DNA of 64,000 nt from CAZSCF01 sp964636505 (lineage in GTDB: Bacteria > Patescibacteriota > Minisyncoccia > Moranbacterales > UBA2206). The stretch lies in contig CAZWRY010000001.1 of assembly GCA_964636505.1 (NCBI GenBank), positions 1-64,000 on the forward strand. The letters are read 5' to 3'. Position 1 is the first letter of the stretch; each line of letters opens with the position of its first letter. The position numbers and the translations under genes are program-made. Positions 8,521-17,065 of the stretch are shown piece by piece. The notes beneath the pieces were generated by a model, which saw only the letters and a program-made list of their open reading frames with translations, did not search any database and was not told where the DNA came from.

Positions 8521-8646
8521 ATGTTCAAAAACGTTGAAGATCCGAAAGCAGAGGAGATGTTTAAGTTTGCCATAGTCGTCACTTTAATAGTTTTTTTGTC
8601 CCTCGTAATTTCAATTTCTTTTGACATATCCCGCTATCTTAGCTAA
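8521..8646 (+). CDS. Small single-span membrane protein, 41 residues
   Basis: An ATG-started frame of 41 codons reads a charged N-terminus (MFKNVEDPKAEEMFK) followed by one hydrophobic helix of about 20 residues (FAIVVTLIVFLSLVISISF) and a short tail. It lies behind a good promoter and is closed by a hairpin with a T-run, which makes it a likely real short gene rather than noise. No family is recognised. Being next to the iron-sulfur operon may be accidental. Confidence 0.6.
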   Translation: MFKNVEDPKAEEMFKFAIVVTLIVFLSLVISISFDISRYLS

Positions 8647-8671
8647 AGCTTGACTTACGTCAGCTTTTTTT
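8646..8671 (+). terminator. Hairpin with T-run after the small gene
   Basis: AAGC and TGAC pair with GTCA and GCTT around a 4-base loop (one bulged T), followed by seven T. It overlaps the -35 box of the next promoter (8650-8655). Confidence 0.5.
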
Positions 8672-8678
8672 GTAAGAT
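8650..8678 (+). promoter_or_regulatory. Promoter of the iscR-iscS-iscU operon
   Basis: TTGACT (8650-8655), 17-base spacer, TAAGAT (8673-8678); predicted start near 8685, just at the left edge of the operator palindrome. Confidence 0.65.
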
Positions 8679-8685
8679 TAAAACA

Positions 8686-8698
8686 TACTAAAATAGTA
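8686..8698 (+). promoter_or_regulatory. Operator palindrome resembling IscR type 1 core
   Basis: TACTAAAATAGTA is a 13-base palindrome. Its core ACTAAAATAGT fits the known ACTRWWWYAGT centre of E. coli type 1 IscR sites. It lies just after the predicted transcription start and 13 bases before the Rrf2 gene start, so binding there would block expression of the operon. Confidence 0.65.
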
Positions 8699-8711
8699 GG
8701 CATTAAAATAT

Positions 8712-9101
8712 ATGCGATTTTCAACTAGAGCCGGTTATGGCCTGAGGGCCATGGTTAACTTGGCCAAAAACTATCCCGAGCAAAAAAACTTGCAAGAAGT
8801 ATCAAGAGAAGAGGGTATTTCATTGAAATATATGGAAAAACTTTTCAGAAGCCTGCGAAAAAATAATTTAGTCAAAAGCCAAAAGGGAAGGGAAGGCGGC
8901 TATACTCTTTTCTACCCGCCGCAAAAAATCAAAATAAGCCAAATAATTGAAAGTTTGGAAGGCCCCATTGCGCCTATGCAATGCGCAGAAGGCAAGTGCA
9001 ATATCAAATGCAGCTGCGCCTCCAGTATTGTTTGGACAAAACTGCAAAAACAAATACAAAAAACTTTAAAGCAAATAAAATTAAGCGATTTAATATCATA
9101 A
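8712..9101 (+). CDS. iscR: Rrf2/IscR-family transcriptional regulator
   Basis: The 129-residue protein has the Rrf2 winged-helix signature: MRFSTRAGYGLRAMVNLA, the recognition region SLKYMEKLFRSLRKNNLVKS and the wing KGREGGYTL. A cysteine cluster (Cys91, Cys96, Cys100, Cys102) follows at the position where IscR binds its 2Fe-2S cluster, although the spacing differs from the E. coli C-x5-C-x5-C. It is first in an operon with the cysteine desulfurase and IscU and sits behind a matching operator, so autoregulation by cluster status is the natural reading. Confidence 0.88.
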   Translation: MRFSTRAGYGLRAMVNLAKNYPEQKNLQEVSREEGISLKYMEKLFRSLRKNNLVKSQKGREGGYTLFYPPQKIKISQIIESLEGPIAPMQCAEGKCNIKCSCASSIVWTKLQKQIQKTLKQIKLSDLIS

Positions 9102-9111
9102 AACGTTGAAC

Positions 9112-10365
9112 ATGAAACATAAAACAAAATCTTTTAAAAAAAATATCTACTTGGACTATGCGGCTACCGCACCAATAGATAAAAAGGTTCTGAAAGCAAT
9201 GTTGCCTTACTTTTCCGAAAAATTTGGCAATCCAATGTCACTTCATTCTTTTGGCGAAGATGCTAAGGAAGCAATTGAAAAAGCCAGAAACCAAGTGGCT
9301 GATTTTTTGCATTGCAGCGCAGAAGAAATAATTTTTACCAGCGGAGCCACAGAAAGCAATAACTTGGCCATCAAAGGTCTAATAAAAAAATATTTCTTTA
9401 ACCGCAAAAGCAATTTGGATGCCAGGTGCAGCATGGAAAAACCCCACATCATCACCACATCTTTTGAACATCCTTGCATTCTGAACTCAATTAAATTTTT
9501 GGAAAATTCGGGTCAAGCTGAAGTAACCTATTTACCCGTCTATTCGGATGGAATTGTAAAAGCTGAAGATGTGAAAAAAGCCATCCAAAAAAATACTATT
9601 TTGGTTTCCGTCATGTATGTTAATAATGAAATTGGAACAATTCAGCCCATTCAAGAAATCGGCAAACTCGTTAAAAATACAAGAAATAAAAACAAAAGTA
9701 TTTATCCGATTTTTCATACGGATGCTACCCAGGCTGTGAATTATTTGGATTGCAATGTGGAGAAGCTAGGAGTAGATATGCTTTCATTGTCAGGACATAA
9801 AATATATGGACCAAAAGGAGTCGGCGCTCTTTTTGTTAAAAAAGGTACTTCTCTCAGAAGAATTCAGGATGGAGGTGAACAGGAAAACAAAAAGAGAGCT
9901 GGAACGCATAATGTTCCCGGAATTGTCGGTCTAGGAGAGGCTATTACCCTTGTTAAATCGGCTGCTTTTCAGAAAAAAAACAAAGAAGTTTCAAAACTCA
10001 GAGATTATTTAATAAATAAAATTTTGAAAGAAATAAAAGATTCCAGATTAAATGGATCAAAAATAAAACGTTCGCCCAATAATGCTAATTTTACTTTTAA
10101 AAGCGTGGAAGGGGAAAGTCTTATTTTGATGCTAAATCAAAAGGGCATTGCTTGTTCAACTGGATCTGCTTGCTCTTCCGGATCATTGGAGCCTTCGCAT
10201 GTACTCATGGCCCTGGGAATCAAAACGGAAGATTCTCATGGATCAATCAGGATAACGCTAGGCAAAAACACAACCAAAAAGGAAATAGATTACACGATCA
10301 AAACCATCAAAGAAACAGTTGCCAAATTAAGAAAAGTATCCGGCGATATACTAAAAGAATTTTAA
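9112..10365 (+). CDS. iscS: Cysteine desulfurase
   Basis: The 417-residue PLP enzyme takes sulfur from cysteine for Fe-S cluster assembly. It opens with IYLDYAATAPIDKKVL, has the PLP lysine Lys230 in LSGHKIYGPKGVG and the persulfide Cys354 in STGSACSSGSLEPSHV. A short extra segment near residue 92-105 (RKSNLDARCSMEK) is not usual in the family. ATG 9112 is chosen over TTG 9106. It follows the regulator by 10 bases and precedes iscU. Confidence 0.95.
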   Translation: MKHKTKSFKKNIYLDYAATAPIDKKVLKAMLPYFSEKFGNPMSLHSFGEDAKEAIEKARNQVADFLHCSAEEIIFTSGATESNNLAIKGLIKKYFFNRKSNLDARCSMEKPHIITTSFEHPCILNSIKFLENSGQAEVTYLPVYSDGIVKAEDVKKAIQKNTILVSVMYVNNEIGTIQPIQEIGKLVKNTRNKNKSIYPIFHTDATQAVNYLDCNVEKLGVDMLSLSGHKIYGPKGVGALFVKKGTSLRRIQDGGEQENKKRAGTHNVPGIVGLGEAITLVKSAAFQKKNKEVSKLRDYLINKILKEIKDSRLNGSKIKRSPNNANFTFKSVEGESLILMLNQKGIACSTGSACSSGSLEPSHVLMALGIKTEDSHGSIRITLGKNTTKKEIDYTIKTIKETVAKLRKVSGDILKEF

Positions 10366-10466
10366 ATAATTTATATTTTGCATGGCAAAAAATGTAAAAA
10401 TTTTGTTTTACGTTTTCTTGGCCACGTCCCATGTCAGCGGGCAGGCATATTCCATGTTTCATGACA

Positions 10467-10850
10467 ATGTATAGTAAAAAAGTAATTGAACATTTCACCA
10501 AGCCGCATAATCAAGGAAAAATAAAAAATCCTGATGGCATTGGCATGGTCGGCAATCCTGTTTGCGGAGACATCATGCGCATATACATTAAGGTTGGCAA
10601 AAACAACAAGAAAAAAGAAATTATCAAAGACATTAAATTTGAAACCCTGGGCTGCGCTGCCGCCATTTCAACCTCATCTATGATTACAGATTTGGCCAAA
10701 GGCAAGACACTGGATGAGGCTTTAAAAATAACTCGTAATGATGTAGCTGAGTCTTTGGAGGGTTTACCGCCAATCAAAATGCATTGCAGTAATTTGGCCG
10801 CCGACGGACTTAGAAAGGCAATCAAAAATTATCGAAAAAATAAAAAATAA
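10467..10850 (+). CDS. iscU: Iron-sulfur cluster scaffold IscU/NifU N-type
   Basis: The 127-residue protein begins MYSKKVIEHF, the standard IscU start, so the upstream in-frame extension is rejected. The three cluster cysteines are present: Cys33 in NPVCGD (with the regulatory Asp35), Cys63 in LGCAAAIS and Cys107 in KMHCSNLA. It receives sulfur from IscS and builds 2Fe-2S clusters. The 101-base gap from iscS contains a small GTAAAA/TTTTAC inverted repeat. No chaperone (hscAB) or ferredoxin gene follows. Confidence 0.92.
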   Translation: MYSKKVIEHFTKPHNQGKIKNPDGIGMVGNPVCGDIMRIYIKVGKNNKKKEIIKDIKFETLGCAAAISTSSMITDLAKGKTLDEALKITRNDVAESLEGLPPIKMHCSNLAADGLRKAIKNYRKNKK

Positions 10851-10851
10851 T

Positions 10852-10938
10852 AAATAAAAAAAATAATTTTTTTTAGTAAGCCATATCATACGAGATAGAA
10901 GAGGACTACATAAAATAAATAAAATTATTTTTTTATTT
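10852..10938. repeat. A+T-rich long inverted repeat after iscU
   Basis: An 18-19 base A+T-rich arm (10852-10870) is matched with one indel by its complement at 10921-10938, around a 50-base loop. It may end the isc transcript. The rest of the gap to 11142 holds a small TGTCGCA/TGCGACA hairpin (11013-11038) and no credible gene. Confidence 0.6.
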
Positions 10939-11142
10939 ATCACATATAAACATCCGGCCACTTTAAACTTCAAAGCATTAGAGTGGGGATAAGGGGAAAA
11001 AGATATCTTGATTGTCGCACAATATATCTTTTGCGACACTATTCATAAACTAAAGCCATGGTTTTTGAGCCAGGGCTTTTAAAATGTTTTTAGGATAGGT
11101 ATATGTATCCCTATTATCAGCTTTTAGTTGACTAAAAGTTTT

Positions 11143-12357
11143 TTATAAATAATTTTTCGGGTTAACTGACGCTCCTACCGGCAGCATCAATCCTTTTACA
11201 TTTTTAGATTCAACAACATCAAATGTTTTTTTGGCAAAGACTGAAAAATGTAAATGCGGCCCAGTAGAAAATCCTGTATTGCCACTTACGCCGATTGTTT
11301 TGCCTTTTTTCACCGAATCCCCCTTTGAAACTGAAATTTTACTGAAGTGACCATAAAGGGTTACTAGGCCATCCCCATGATCAATGGCTACCCATTTGCC
11401 ATAGGCATAGCGCCCATTATCCCCTTTTGCAATCACCTTGCCGCCACCGGCAGCATAAACACTCTTATATTTGATACTGAAGTCTATCCCATTATGTTTG
11501 CCGGAAGCATAATTTTTGGAAAAACTGGTTTTGCCATAGCCCTGAGAAATTACAACCGGATTAACCGGATACATAAAATAACCTTTTTTAGATGAAGGTA
11601 GGCCGCTTAGATCGGCCCCGGATAAAATTGAATTTTCAATGTCTTCAATTTCCGAACGCACATCCTCCAAAAGTTTTTCATACTTGGCTTTTTCTTCTTG
11701 GGTTTGCGTCAAAAGAGCTTGTTTTTTATTTTCAGTTGATTGCAAAGCTAAGTTTTTTTCTTCCAAGTCTTTCTTTAATTTTTCACTTTCGTTTTTTTTG
11801 TTTTCCAGCTCAATTTTGTTTTTTTCCAGTTCGGACTTGGCCGTTTTGATCTCGCTTAAAATATCAGCCACTTTTACACTTATCTGCTCGGTATAATCCA
11901 GTTGTTTGAATATTTCAGAAAAATTTTTCTCCAGCATAATTATTTCGGTTAAGCCTTGCTGGTCATTCTCATAATAGGATTGAATCAGATTGGAAAGCAT
12001 TATTTCCTGATATTTTAAGACGCGTTCTTTTTCATAGATGTCTTTTTGCAAGTCAGCGATTTGTTCTGTAATTGTTTTCAGCTTATTGCTGGTTTGTTCC
12101 AGTGTGCTTTGGTTTCGTGATTGTTCCAGATTAATAATCGAGAGTTGGCTCTCAATGGTTTTGGCTTGCTTTTGTTTTATTTTTATGATAGCTTCATAGG
12201 TTTTGGCTTTTTTCTCTTTGGCTTCACATTCATCTTTGGCATCTCCGGTTAAGTCGTCGCAAGCTGCCAAAGAAAATGGCATATGCCAAATAAAAACATT
12301 AGCCACTAAAAATAGCAGCATTATAAGCCAACCAATTTTGTTTTTATTTGATACCAT
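11143..12357 (-). CDS. M23 peptidase with N-terminal coiled coil (EnvC-like)
   Basis: The 404-residue secreted protein has a signal peptide (about 1-32), a long coiled coil (about 45-245, rich in Lys/Glu/Gln) and a C-terminal LytM/M23 domain (about 265-390). The metal site is complete: HNGIDF, HGDGLVTLYGH and HLHFSV. The arrangement is that of EnvC/NlpD-type murein hydrolases or amidase activators that act at division sites, and an FtsEX pair, the usual controller of EnvC, occurs in this window (22443-24111). Here the zinc ligands are kept, so the domain may be catalytic. Confidence 0.9.
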   Translation of the reverse strand: MVSNKNKIGWLIMLLFLVANVFIWHMPFSLAACDDLTGDAKDECEAKEKKAKTYEAIIKIKQKQAKTIESQLSIINLEQSRNQSTLEQTSNKLKTITEQIADLQKDIYEKERVLKYQEIMLSNLIQSYYENDQQGLTEIIMLEKNFSEIFKQLDYTEQISVKVADILSEIKTAKSELEKNKIELENKKNESEKLKKDLEEKNLALQSTENKKQALLTQTQEEKAKYEKLLEDVRSEIEDIENSILSGADLSGLPSSKKGYFMYPVNPVVISQGYGKTSFSKNYASGKHNGIDFSIKYKSVYAAGGGKVIAKGDNGRYAYGKWVAIDHGDGLVTLYGHFSKISVSKGDSVKKGKTIGVSGNTGFSTGPHLHFSVFAKKTFDVVESKNVKGLMLPVGASVNPKNYL

Positions 12358-12366
12358 TTTGTAATA

Positions 12367-13851
12367 CTATTTTAATGTCAATGCTGCTTTAATTCTTTTT
12401 AAACTTTCTTCTTTGCCTAGCGCCCAAGCGACTTCAAAGGGCGAAGGAGATTTTTGTTCCCCGGTCAAAGCCACGCGCAGTGGCCATAAAAGATCTCCGC
12501 GCTTATCTCCCGCCGCTTCCAAAAGATTTTTTTCCAATATTTCTTTTTTCCAATCGGGCTCCCCTATTTTTTCCAAAACTTTTTGAGATTTTTCAAGCGA
12601 CCATTTAAGTTCTTCGTCATTCATATTTTTCCAACGTAAAAGATCCCTGTCATATTTGATATCTTGAAAGAAAAACTGGCTGCTCTCCCCTACTTCAGAC
12701 AAATTATTCAAACGATCTCGCTCAATGCTCAAAATATTTTTTATATATTTTTCTGATTTTTTTTCTTCCACGGCTTCTATATAGAAATCTTTTTGCTTTA
12801 AAAATTCCAAGGACTTTGAATACAGATCTTTAATGGAAAGTTTTTTAATATACTGCGCATTCAGCCAATCCAGTTTTTTAAGGTCAAAAACAGCTCCGGA
12901 CTTGTGTACGTGAGACAAATCAAATTTTTGAATTAATTCATCAAATGAAAAAATTTCTTGAGTTTCCCCCTCCCCGGGATTCCAACCCAAAAGAGCCACA
13001 AAGTTAATAATGGCTTCTTTTAAATATCCTTTTTGAATATAGTCTTCTACGGCTACATCGCCCTGGCGTTTGGAAAGCTTAGTTTTGTCCGGGTTTAGAA
13101 GTAACGGCAAATGAGCTATTTTTGGCTCATTCCAGCCAAAATTTTGATAGAGCTGAGTATATTTCGGAGTGCTAGGAATGTATTCTTCGCCGCGCATAAC
13201 ATGCGTGATGCCCATTAAATGATCGTCCACTACATTAGCAAAATTGTAAGTTGGGTAGCCGTCTGACTTCAAAAGCACCTGGTCGTCCAAAAGATTGTTT
13301 TTTATTTTCACCCTGCCGCGAATCAAATCTTCATACTCAGTAAAGCCCTCGGAGTTTATTCTTTGCCTAATGACATATGGTCCGCCGTTTTTTATTTTTT
13401 GATCAATTTCTTTTTGAGACAATTTCAAACAAGTTCTGTCATACATCGGCGCTTTCTTCCTTTGCAGCTGATCTTCGCGCATCTGTTCCAATCTTTCAGA
13501 CGAACAAAAACAATAATAAGCCTTGCCTTCCGCCACCAATTGCTCGGCATATTTTTTATAAATATCCAGGCGTTCTGACTGAATATACGGCCCAAAATCT
13601 CCTTTCTGAATTATTTTTCCGTTTTCAATAAAAACTCCTTCGGAATACTCAAAACCGGCCCAATTAATGATTTTTATCAATTTTTCCAGAGCATCTTGCA
13701 CATATCTCTTTTGATCCGTATCTTCAATTCGCAAAATAAAATCTCCGTTATTTTTTTTGGCAAAAAGATAGCCGTACAGAGCTGTGCGAAAATTACCGAC
13801 ATGCATATATCCGGTTGGCGATGGCGCAAATCTGACTCTAGTTTTTTCCAT
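12367..13851 (-). CDS. gltX: Glutamyl-tRNA synthetase
   Basis: The 494-residue class I synthetase starts RVRFAPSPTGYMHVGN, carrying the HIGH-type motif as HVGN, and has the KMSKS loop as KLSKR at 258-262. The C-terminal helical anticodon-binding domain is complete. It charges tRNA-Glu, and in organisms without GlnRS also tRNA-Gln, which is then amidated. No glnS or gat genes are in the window, so discrimination cannot be decided. It is 9 bases upstream of the M23 gene. Confidence 0.96.
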   Translation of the reverse strand: MEKTRVRFAPSPTGYMHVGNFRTALYGYLFAKKNNGDFILRIEDTDQKRYVQDALEKLIKIINWAGFEYSEGVFIENGKIIQKGDFGPYIQSERLDIYKKYAEQLVAEGKAYYCFCSSERLEQMREDQLQRKKAPMYDRTCLKLSQKEIDQKIKNGGPYVIRQRINSEGFTEYEDLIRGRVKIKNNLLDDQVLLKSDGYPTYNFANVVDDHLMGITHVMRGEEYIPSTPKYTQLYQNFGWNEPKIAHLPLLLNPDKTKLSKRQGDVAVEDYIQKGYLKEAIINFVALLGWNPGEGETQEIFSFDELIQKFDLSHVHKSGAVFDLKKLDWLNAQYIKKLSIKDLYSKSLEFLKQKDFYIEAVEEKKSEKYIKNILSIERDRLNNLSEVGESSQFFFQDIKYDRDLLRWKNMNDEELKWSLEKSQKVLEKIGEPDWKKEILEKNLLEAAGDKRGDLLWPLRVALTGEQKSPSPFEVAWALGKEESLKRIKAALTLK

Positions 13852-13930
13852 TTTTTTCTCGGCTAAAAATTATCCACGATGACCCTATGACAAATAAAAG
13901 CACAGCAATAATAATTAGTAGTAAAATCAT
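13838..13930 (-). CDS. Possible 30-residue membrane peptide overlapping gltX start
   Basis: An ATG at 13930 opens 30 codons that read a strongly hydrophobic helix (MILLLIIIAVLLFVIGSSWI) and a basic tail. It starts 9 bases after the stop of the upstream membrane protein gene and overlaps the gltX start by 14 bases. The position and composition suggest a real small membrane peptide, but no family or promoter supports it. Confidence 0.35.
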   Translation of the reverse strand: MILLLIIIAVLLFVIGSSWIIFSREKNGKN

Positions 13931-13939
13931 ACAAGTATT

Positions 13940-14344
13940 TTACTCTTCGTCTCCTTCTTTTTTACTCTTGCGAATCAGCATCCAGTGAATCCAACAAATG
14001 GGCGCGGCAATAATAACCATCGTCAAAGCATCCACAACTTCATTTTGTCTGGCCGGCACAATACACTTGTCGCCTGACTGATTTTCTTTCCAATTTTGAT
14101 AGTCTTTCAGCAATTCTTCTATTTGAATTTTTTGTTCAACCGTTGCCCCTTCCTTAGAGATAACTGAGGCTACCGGCGGCTGATTATTGCAGGCATAATA
14201 GCTTTTTCTTTCCGCTTCCGGGAAAAAAAAGTACTTCAGTCCCGTGTTAAGAAGCCTCCCGACTCCGATAGCCACAAAAAGTAAGCTGGCAGCCGCTATT
14301 AAATAGAGATAAACCGTTTTGATAAGCTTTGCCTTAGATATCAT
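13940..14344 (-). CDS. Two-span membrane protein, unknown
   Basis: The 134-residue protein has a transmembrane helix at about 12-32 and another at about 107-125 with an external loop of about 70 residues between them. The loop carries two cysteines (in YYACNN and GDKCIV) that could form a disulfide. The C-terminus is short and charged. No family is assigned with confidence; some CPR small membrane families of the DUF5671 type have a similar start. Confidence 0.55.
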   Translation of the reverse strand: MISKAKLIKTVYLYLIAAASLLFVAIGVGRLLNTGLKYFFFPEAERKSYYACNNQPPVASVISKEGATVEQKIQIEELLKDYQNWKENQSGDKCIVPARQNEVVDALTMVIIAAPICWIHWMLIRKSKKEGDEE

Positions 14345-14360
14345 ATGATTATTTACCCTT

Positions 14361-14406
14361 ATTGAATATCGCCTTAGCGATAATTACGCTCACGGAATTA
14401 TTCAAT
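14361..14406. other. Nested inverted repeat between two minus-strand genes
   Basis: ATTGAATA (14361-14368) pairs with TATTCAAT (14399-14406), and TATCGC/GCGATA (14367-14382) forms a smaller stem inside. It lies between the WecG-like gene and the membrane protein gene. A regulatory role is only a guess. Confidence 0.35.
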
Positions 14407-14414
14407 GGGATGAA

Positions 14415-15113
14415 TTAAAAAATTATTTTTATTGGAAAGATTATGATGGCCCTTATTATTTTTTTGATCCTGTATTTTGGTTCCTGAAATAATCTGAACA
14501 ACCATTCTAAGCCAAAATAGCGCATTATTTTGGGCGCTCTTTTTATTTTACCGGTCAGATAATCAAAACTGCCACCTACTCCCATAGCAATTCCTATTAT
14601 ATCATTTTTTTGAGAAAATATAAAATCTTCTTGATGTGGAGCACCGAAATTGCAAAATAGTATCTTATACTTTGTGTTTTGTATCTTATATAAAGAAGGA
14701 TTTGACGGATCAATGTTTTGACCGCCAAGTTCAATATTTGGATATTTATCGGAAAGTATTTTTTTTACTTCTTCATATGAGCTAAGGCTGTTTTTGCTTA
14801 TCGCCAGAAAAACAGAAAGTTTTTTTTCATCGGCTAATTGCAAAATATCCTGCGTTAGGTCTACGCCGGCAATTCGATCTTTCAATACTTTTCCAAATCT
14901 AAAAAATGCGAACTTTATTCCGATTCCGTCTGCAATATTTAAATCTGCTTTGTTAAGTATGTTCCTGAAATTATCATTTTTTTGCGCTTCCAAAATAAAT
15001 TCCGGATTTACTGTGGCAATTTGATGAAATTTTCCATCATTTAAAAAAGATTCTATTTTCCCAAGAATTTTTGCGCGAGACAAATTATCAATCCGCACCC
15101 CAAGCAATTGCAT
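14415..15113 (-). CDS. WecG/TagA/CpsF family glycosyltransferase (GT26)
   Basis: The 232-residue protein shows the GT26 pattern: an N-terminal LLGVRIDNLSRAKILGKIES, TVNPEFILEAQ, the NIADGIGIKFA active-site block, GAPHQEDF and GVGGSFDYLTGKIKRAPK, ending FGLEWLFRLFQEPKY. The C-terminus is basic and hydrophobic, as in TagA where it mediates membrane association. Family members transfer ManNAc or a similar sugar onto a lipid-linked GlcNAc early in wall-polymer synthesis. The downstream gene is an unrelated membrane protein. Confidence 0.9.
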   Translation of the reverse strand: MQLLGVRIDNLSRAKILGKIESFLNDGKFHQIATVNPEFILEAQKNDNFRNILNKADLNIADGIGIKFAFFRFGKVLKDRIAGVDLTQDILQLADEKKLSVFLAISKNSLSSYEEVKKILSDKYPNIELGGQNIDPSNPSLYKIQNTKYKILFCNFGAPHQEDFIFSQKNDIIGIAMGVGGSFDYLTGKIKRAPKIMRYFGLEWLFRLFQEPKYRIKKIIRAIIIFPIKIIF

Positions 15114-15179
15114 ACAAATCCATTATTTTGTTATTCTTTTTTAATTTTACCTTTTTTTTGCCCTTTATTCAAACTAGAA

Positions 15180-15207
15180 TTGCATAGAATTCTTAACCTG
15201 GTACAAT
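15180..15207 (+). promoter_or_regulatory. Promoter before the 87-residue protein gene
   Basis: TTGCAT (15180-15185), 16-base spacer and TACAAT (15202-15207); a GAAGGA Shine-Dalgarno-like stretch (15216-15222) precedes ATG 15229. Confidence 0.55.
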
Positions 15208-15228
15208 AAAACCATAGAAGGAAAACAT

Positions 15229-15492
15229 ATGCCAACAAAGAACAATTTCAATTCTTTTAAGGATTTAATGCAAAAAAGAGCAGTTAAAAAGCTGCCGGCT
15301 TTTGAGTGGCAAGATTTGGCCCTTAGAGTCATAAAAGAGCTTGAAATCCCTGGGAATAAGCGGAGTTCAGTTTTTCAAGTATGCAAAAAAAATAAGAAAA
15401 TATTAGTAGAAAAAGCCTTGAGTGACACCAAGGAACTCTGTAAAAACGGAGAAAAATGGCGCTACTTCTTTAAAATTATCCAAAAAAATTAA
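15229..15492 (+). CDS. Conserved-looking hypothetical protein, 87 residues
   Basis: A basic protein rich in Lys with alternating hydrophobic positions, no signal peptide and no membrane span. It has a usable promoter and a Shine-Dalgarno site, which is uncommon in this window, so it is probably expressed. It precedes the def-fmt pair by about 50 bases. I do not recognise a domain; the pattern of charged helices would fit a small nucleic-acid or ribosome-associated protein, but that is a guess. Confidence 0.6.
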   Translation: MPTKNNFNSFKDLMQKRAVKKLPAFEWQDLALRVIKELEIPGNKRSSVFQVCKKNKKILVEKALSDTKELCKNGEKWRYFFKIIQKN

Positions 15493-15545
15493 ATTTCTCC
15501 AAAATACGTGCAAAAATCGCTTATTCGTGATACTATTAGTTTATT

Positions 15546-16004
15546 ATGAAATTACCTATCGTAGAATTTCCCAATCCAATATTGGAAAAGAGAGCTCAAA
15601 AAATAAAAGACTGTAGCAGCCCTGAAATCAAAGAGCTTATTTTAGATATGCTGGAAACAATGGAAAACCGTTCGGAAGCTGTCGGGTTAGCTGCTCCGCA
15701 AGTCGGCCAATCCGTGGCTCTTTGCATCATAAAGCTGGACGGAAAAACACATATTTTGATTAATCCTAAAGTTAAATCCAGCTCTTGGAAAAAAGAAGTG
15801 TGCGAAGAGGGATGTCTTTCTTTTCCCGGTAAATTCATTCGGGTAAAAAGAAGCGCCAAAGTAAAAATAGAAGCTCAAGACAGACATGGAAAAAAAATAG
15901 TCTTAAAAGGAGATGGCTTGCTTGGCAGAGCCTTTCAGCACGAAATTGACCACCTAAACGGTATTCTCTTTTACACTAAAGAAGTAAAAAATAAAAAACA
16001 CTAA
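15546..16004 (+). CDS. def: Peptide deformylase
   Basis: The 152-residue metalloenzyme removes the formyl group from new proteins. The three motifs are complete: GLAAPQVG at 47-54, EEGCLSFPG with Cys90, and HEIDH with His132, Glu133 and His136. A TACTAT box lies nine bases before the ATG. It is followed after six bases by fmt, which adds the formyl group to the initiator tRNA, so the two opposite steps are encoded together, as in many bacteria. Confidence 0.96.
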   Translation: MKLPIVEFPNPILEKRAQKIKDCSSPEIKELILDMLETMENRSEAVGLAAPQVGQSVALCIIKLDGKTHILINPKVKSSSWKKEVCEEGCLSFPGKFIRVKRSAKVKIEAQDRHGKKIVLKGDGLLGRAFQHEIDHLNGILFYTKEVKNKKH

Positions 16005-16010
16005 AGAGAT

Positions 16011-16979
16011 ATGTCTGAAAAAAACAACTTGTTTTCCGCCAGGATTATTTTTATGGGTACTTCGGTTTTTGCCGATAAAATTCTCGCTTCTTTACTGGAA
16101 TCCGGATTAAACATTGTTTCCGTATTTACAAAATCGGACAAAAAATCAGGTCGTGACCACAAAATCAAGGAATCCTCTGTAAAAACAACTGCCAAAGAAA
16201 AAAACATACCGATTTTTCAGCCGGAAAAATTATCCCTGGAAATTGCGGAAGAAATAAAAAAACAAAAGCCGGACTTGATTATTGTAGCCGCTTACGGAAA
16301 AATAATTCCCAGAAATATTTTTAGCATCCCCAGGTTTGGGACTTTAAATATTCATCCTTCTCTTTTGCCAAAATTCAGGGGTCCTTCGCCAATTCAAAAT
16401 ACCCTGCTCTGCGGAGAAACAAAAACCGGAACAACCCTAATGCTGATTGATGAGGGCATGGATACGGGAGATATCATAAAACAGTCAAAAACCAACATAC
16501 TACCCAAAGAAACTTATCTTGAGCTGTCCGATCGTTTGGCGAAATTATCCACCAATCTTCTTTTGGAAACCTTGCCTCTCTGGATTGACGGTCAAATCAA
16601 ACCCGAAAGACAACAGGATTCACAGGCGACACTTTGCCAACTAATTGAAAGAAGTGATGGCAAAATAATTTGGTCGGATGATGCTGTTTCCATATTTAAC
16701 CGTTTTCGGGCTCTTTTCCCCTGGCCAGGAATTTTTACTTTTTGGGAAAATGAAGGAAACTATAAAAGAATAAAATTAAATAAAATTGATTTTATAAATC
16801 ATGAATTAAAAGAAAAACATAATTTGGGAGAAGTTTTTGAGTTTGAAAAAAAAATCGGCGTTCAAACAGCCTCCGGAATAATTATCCTCAAGGAAGTGCA
16901 ACTGGAAGGCAAAGAGAATATGAAGATAGAGGTCTTTTTGAACGGTTACCAAAAATTCTTAGGCAGTATTTTAAAATAA
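16011..16979 (+). CDS. fmt: Methionyl-tRNA formyltransferase
   Basis: The 322-residue enzyme formylates Met-tRNA for initiation. The catalytic domain has IIFMGTSVFADKILASL, the LNIHPSLLPKFRGPSPIQ loop with catalytic Asn113 and His115, and Asp151 in the MDTGD motif. A C-terminal OB-like tRNA-binding domain follows (about 215-320). Length is normal. Confidence 0.96.
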   Translation: MSEKNNLFSARIIFMGTSVFADKILASLLESGLNIVSVFTKSDKKSGRDHKIKESSVKTTAKEKNIPIFQPEKLSLEIAEEIKKQKPDLIIVAAYGKIIPRNIFSIPRFGTLNIHPSLLPKFRGPSPIQNTLLCGETKTGTTLMLIDEGMDTGDIIKQSKTNILPKETYLELSDRLAKLSTNLLLETLPLWIDGQIKPERQQDSQATLCQLIERSDGKIIWSDDAVSIFNRFRALFPWPGIFTFWENEGNYKRIKLNKIDFINHELKEKHNLGEVFEFEKKIGVQTASGIIILKEVQLEGKENMKIEVFLNGYQKFLGSILK

Positions 16980-17065
16980 ATTTACCTCTATTAAATAATT
17001 TTAGATGCTTGAAATCTGATTTAATTGATGGGCAGAAAAATTATAAAGCGTTTGTAAATTTTTAT

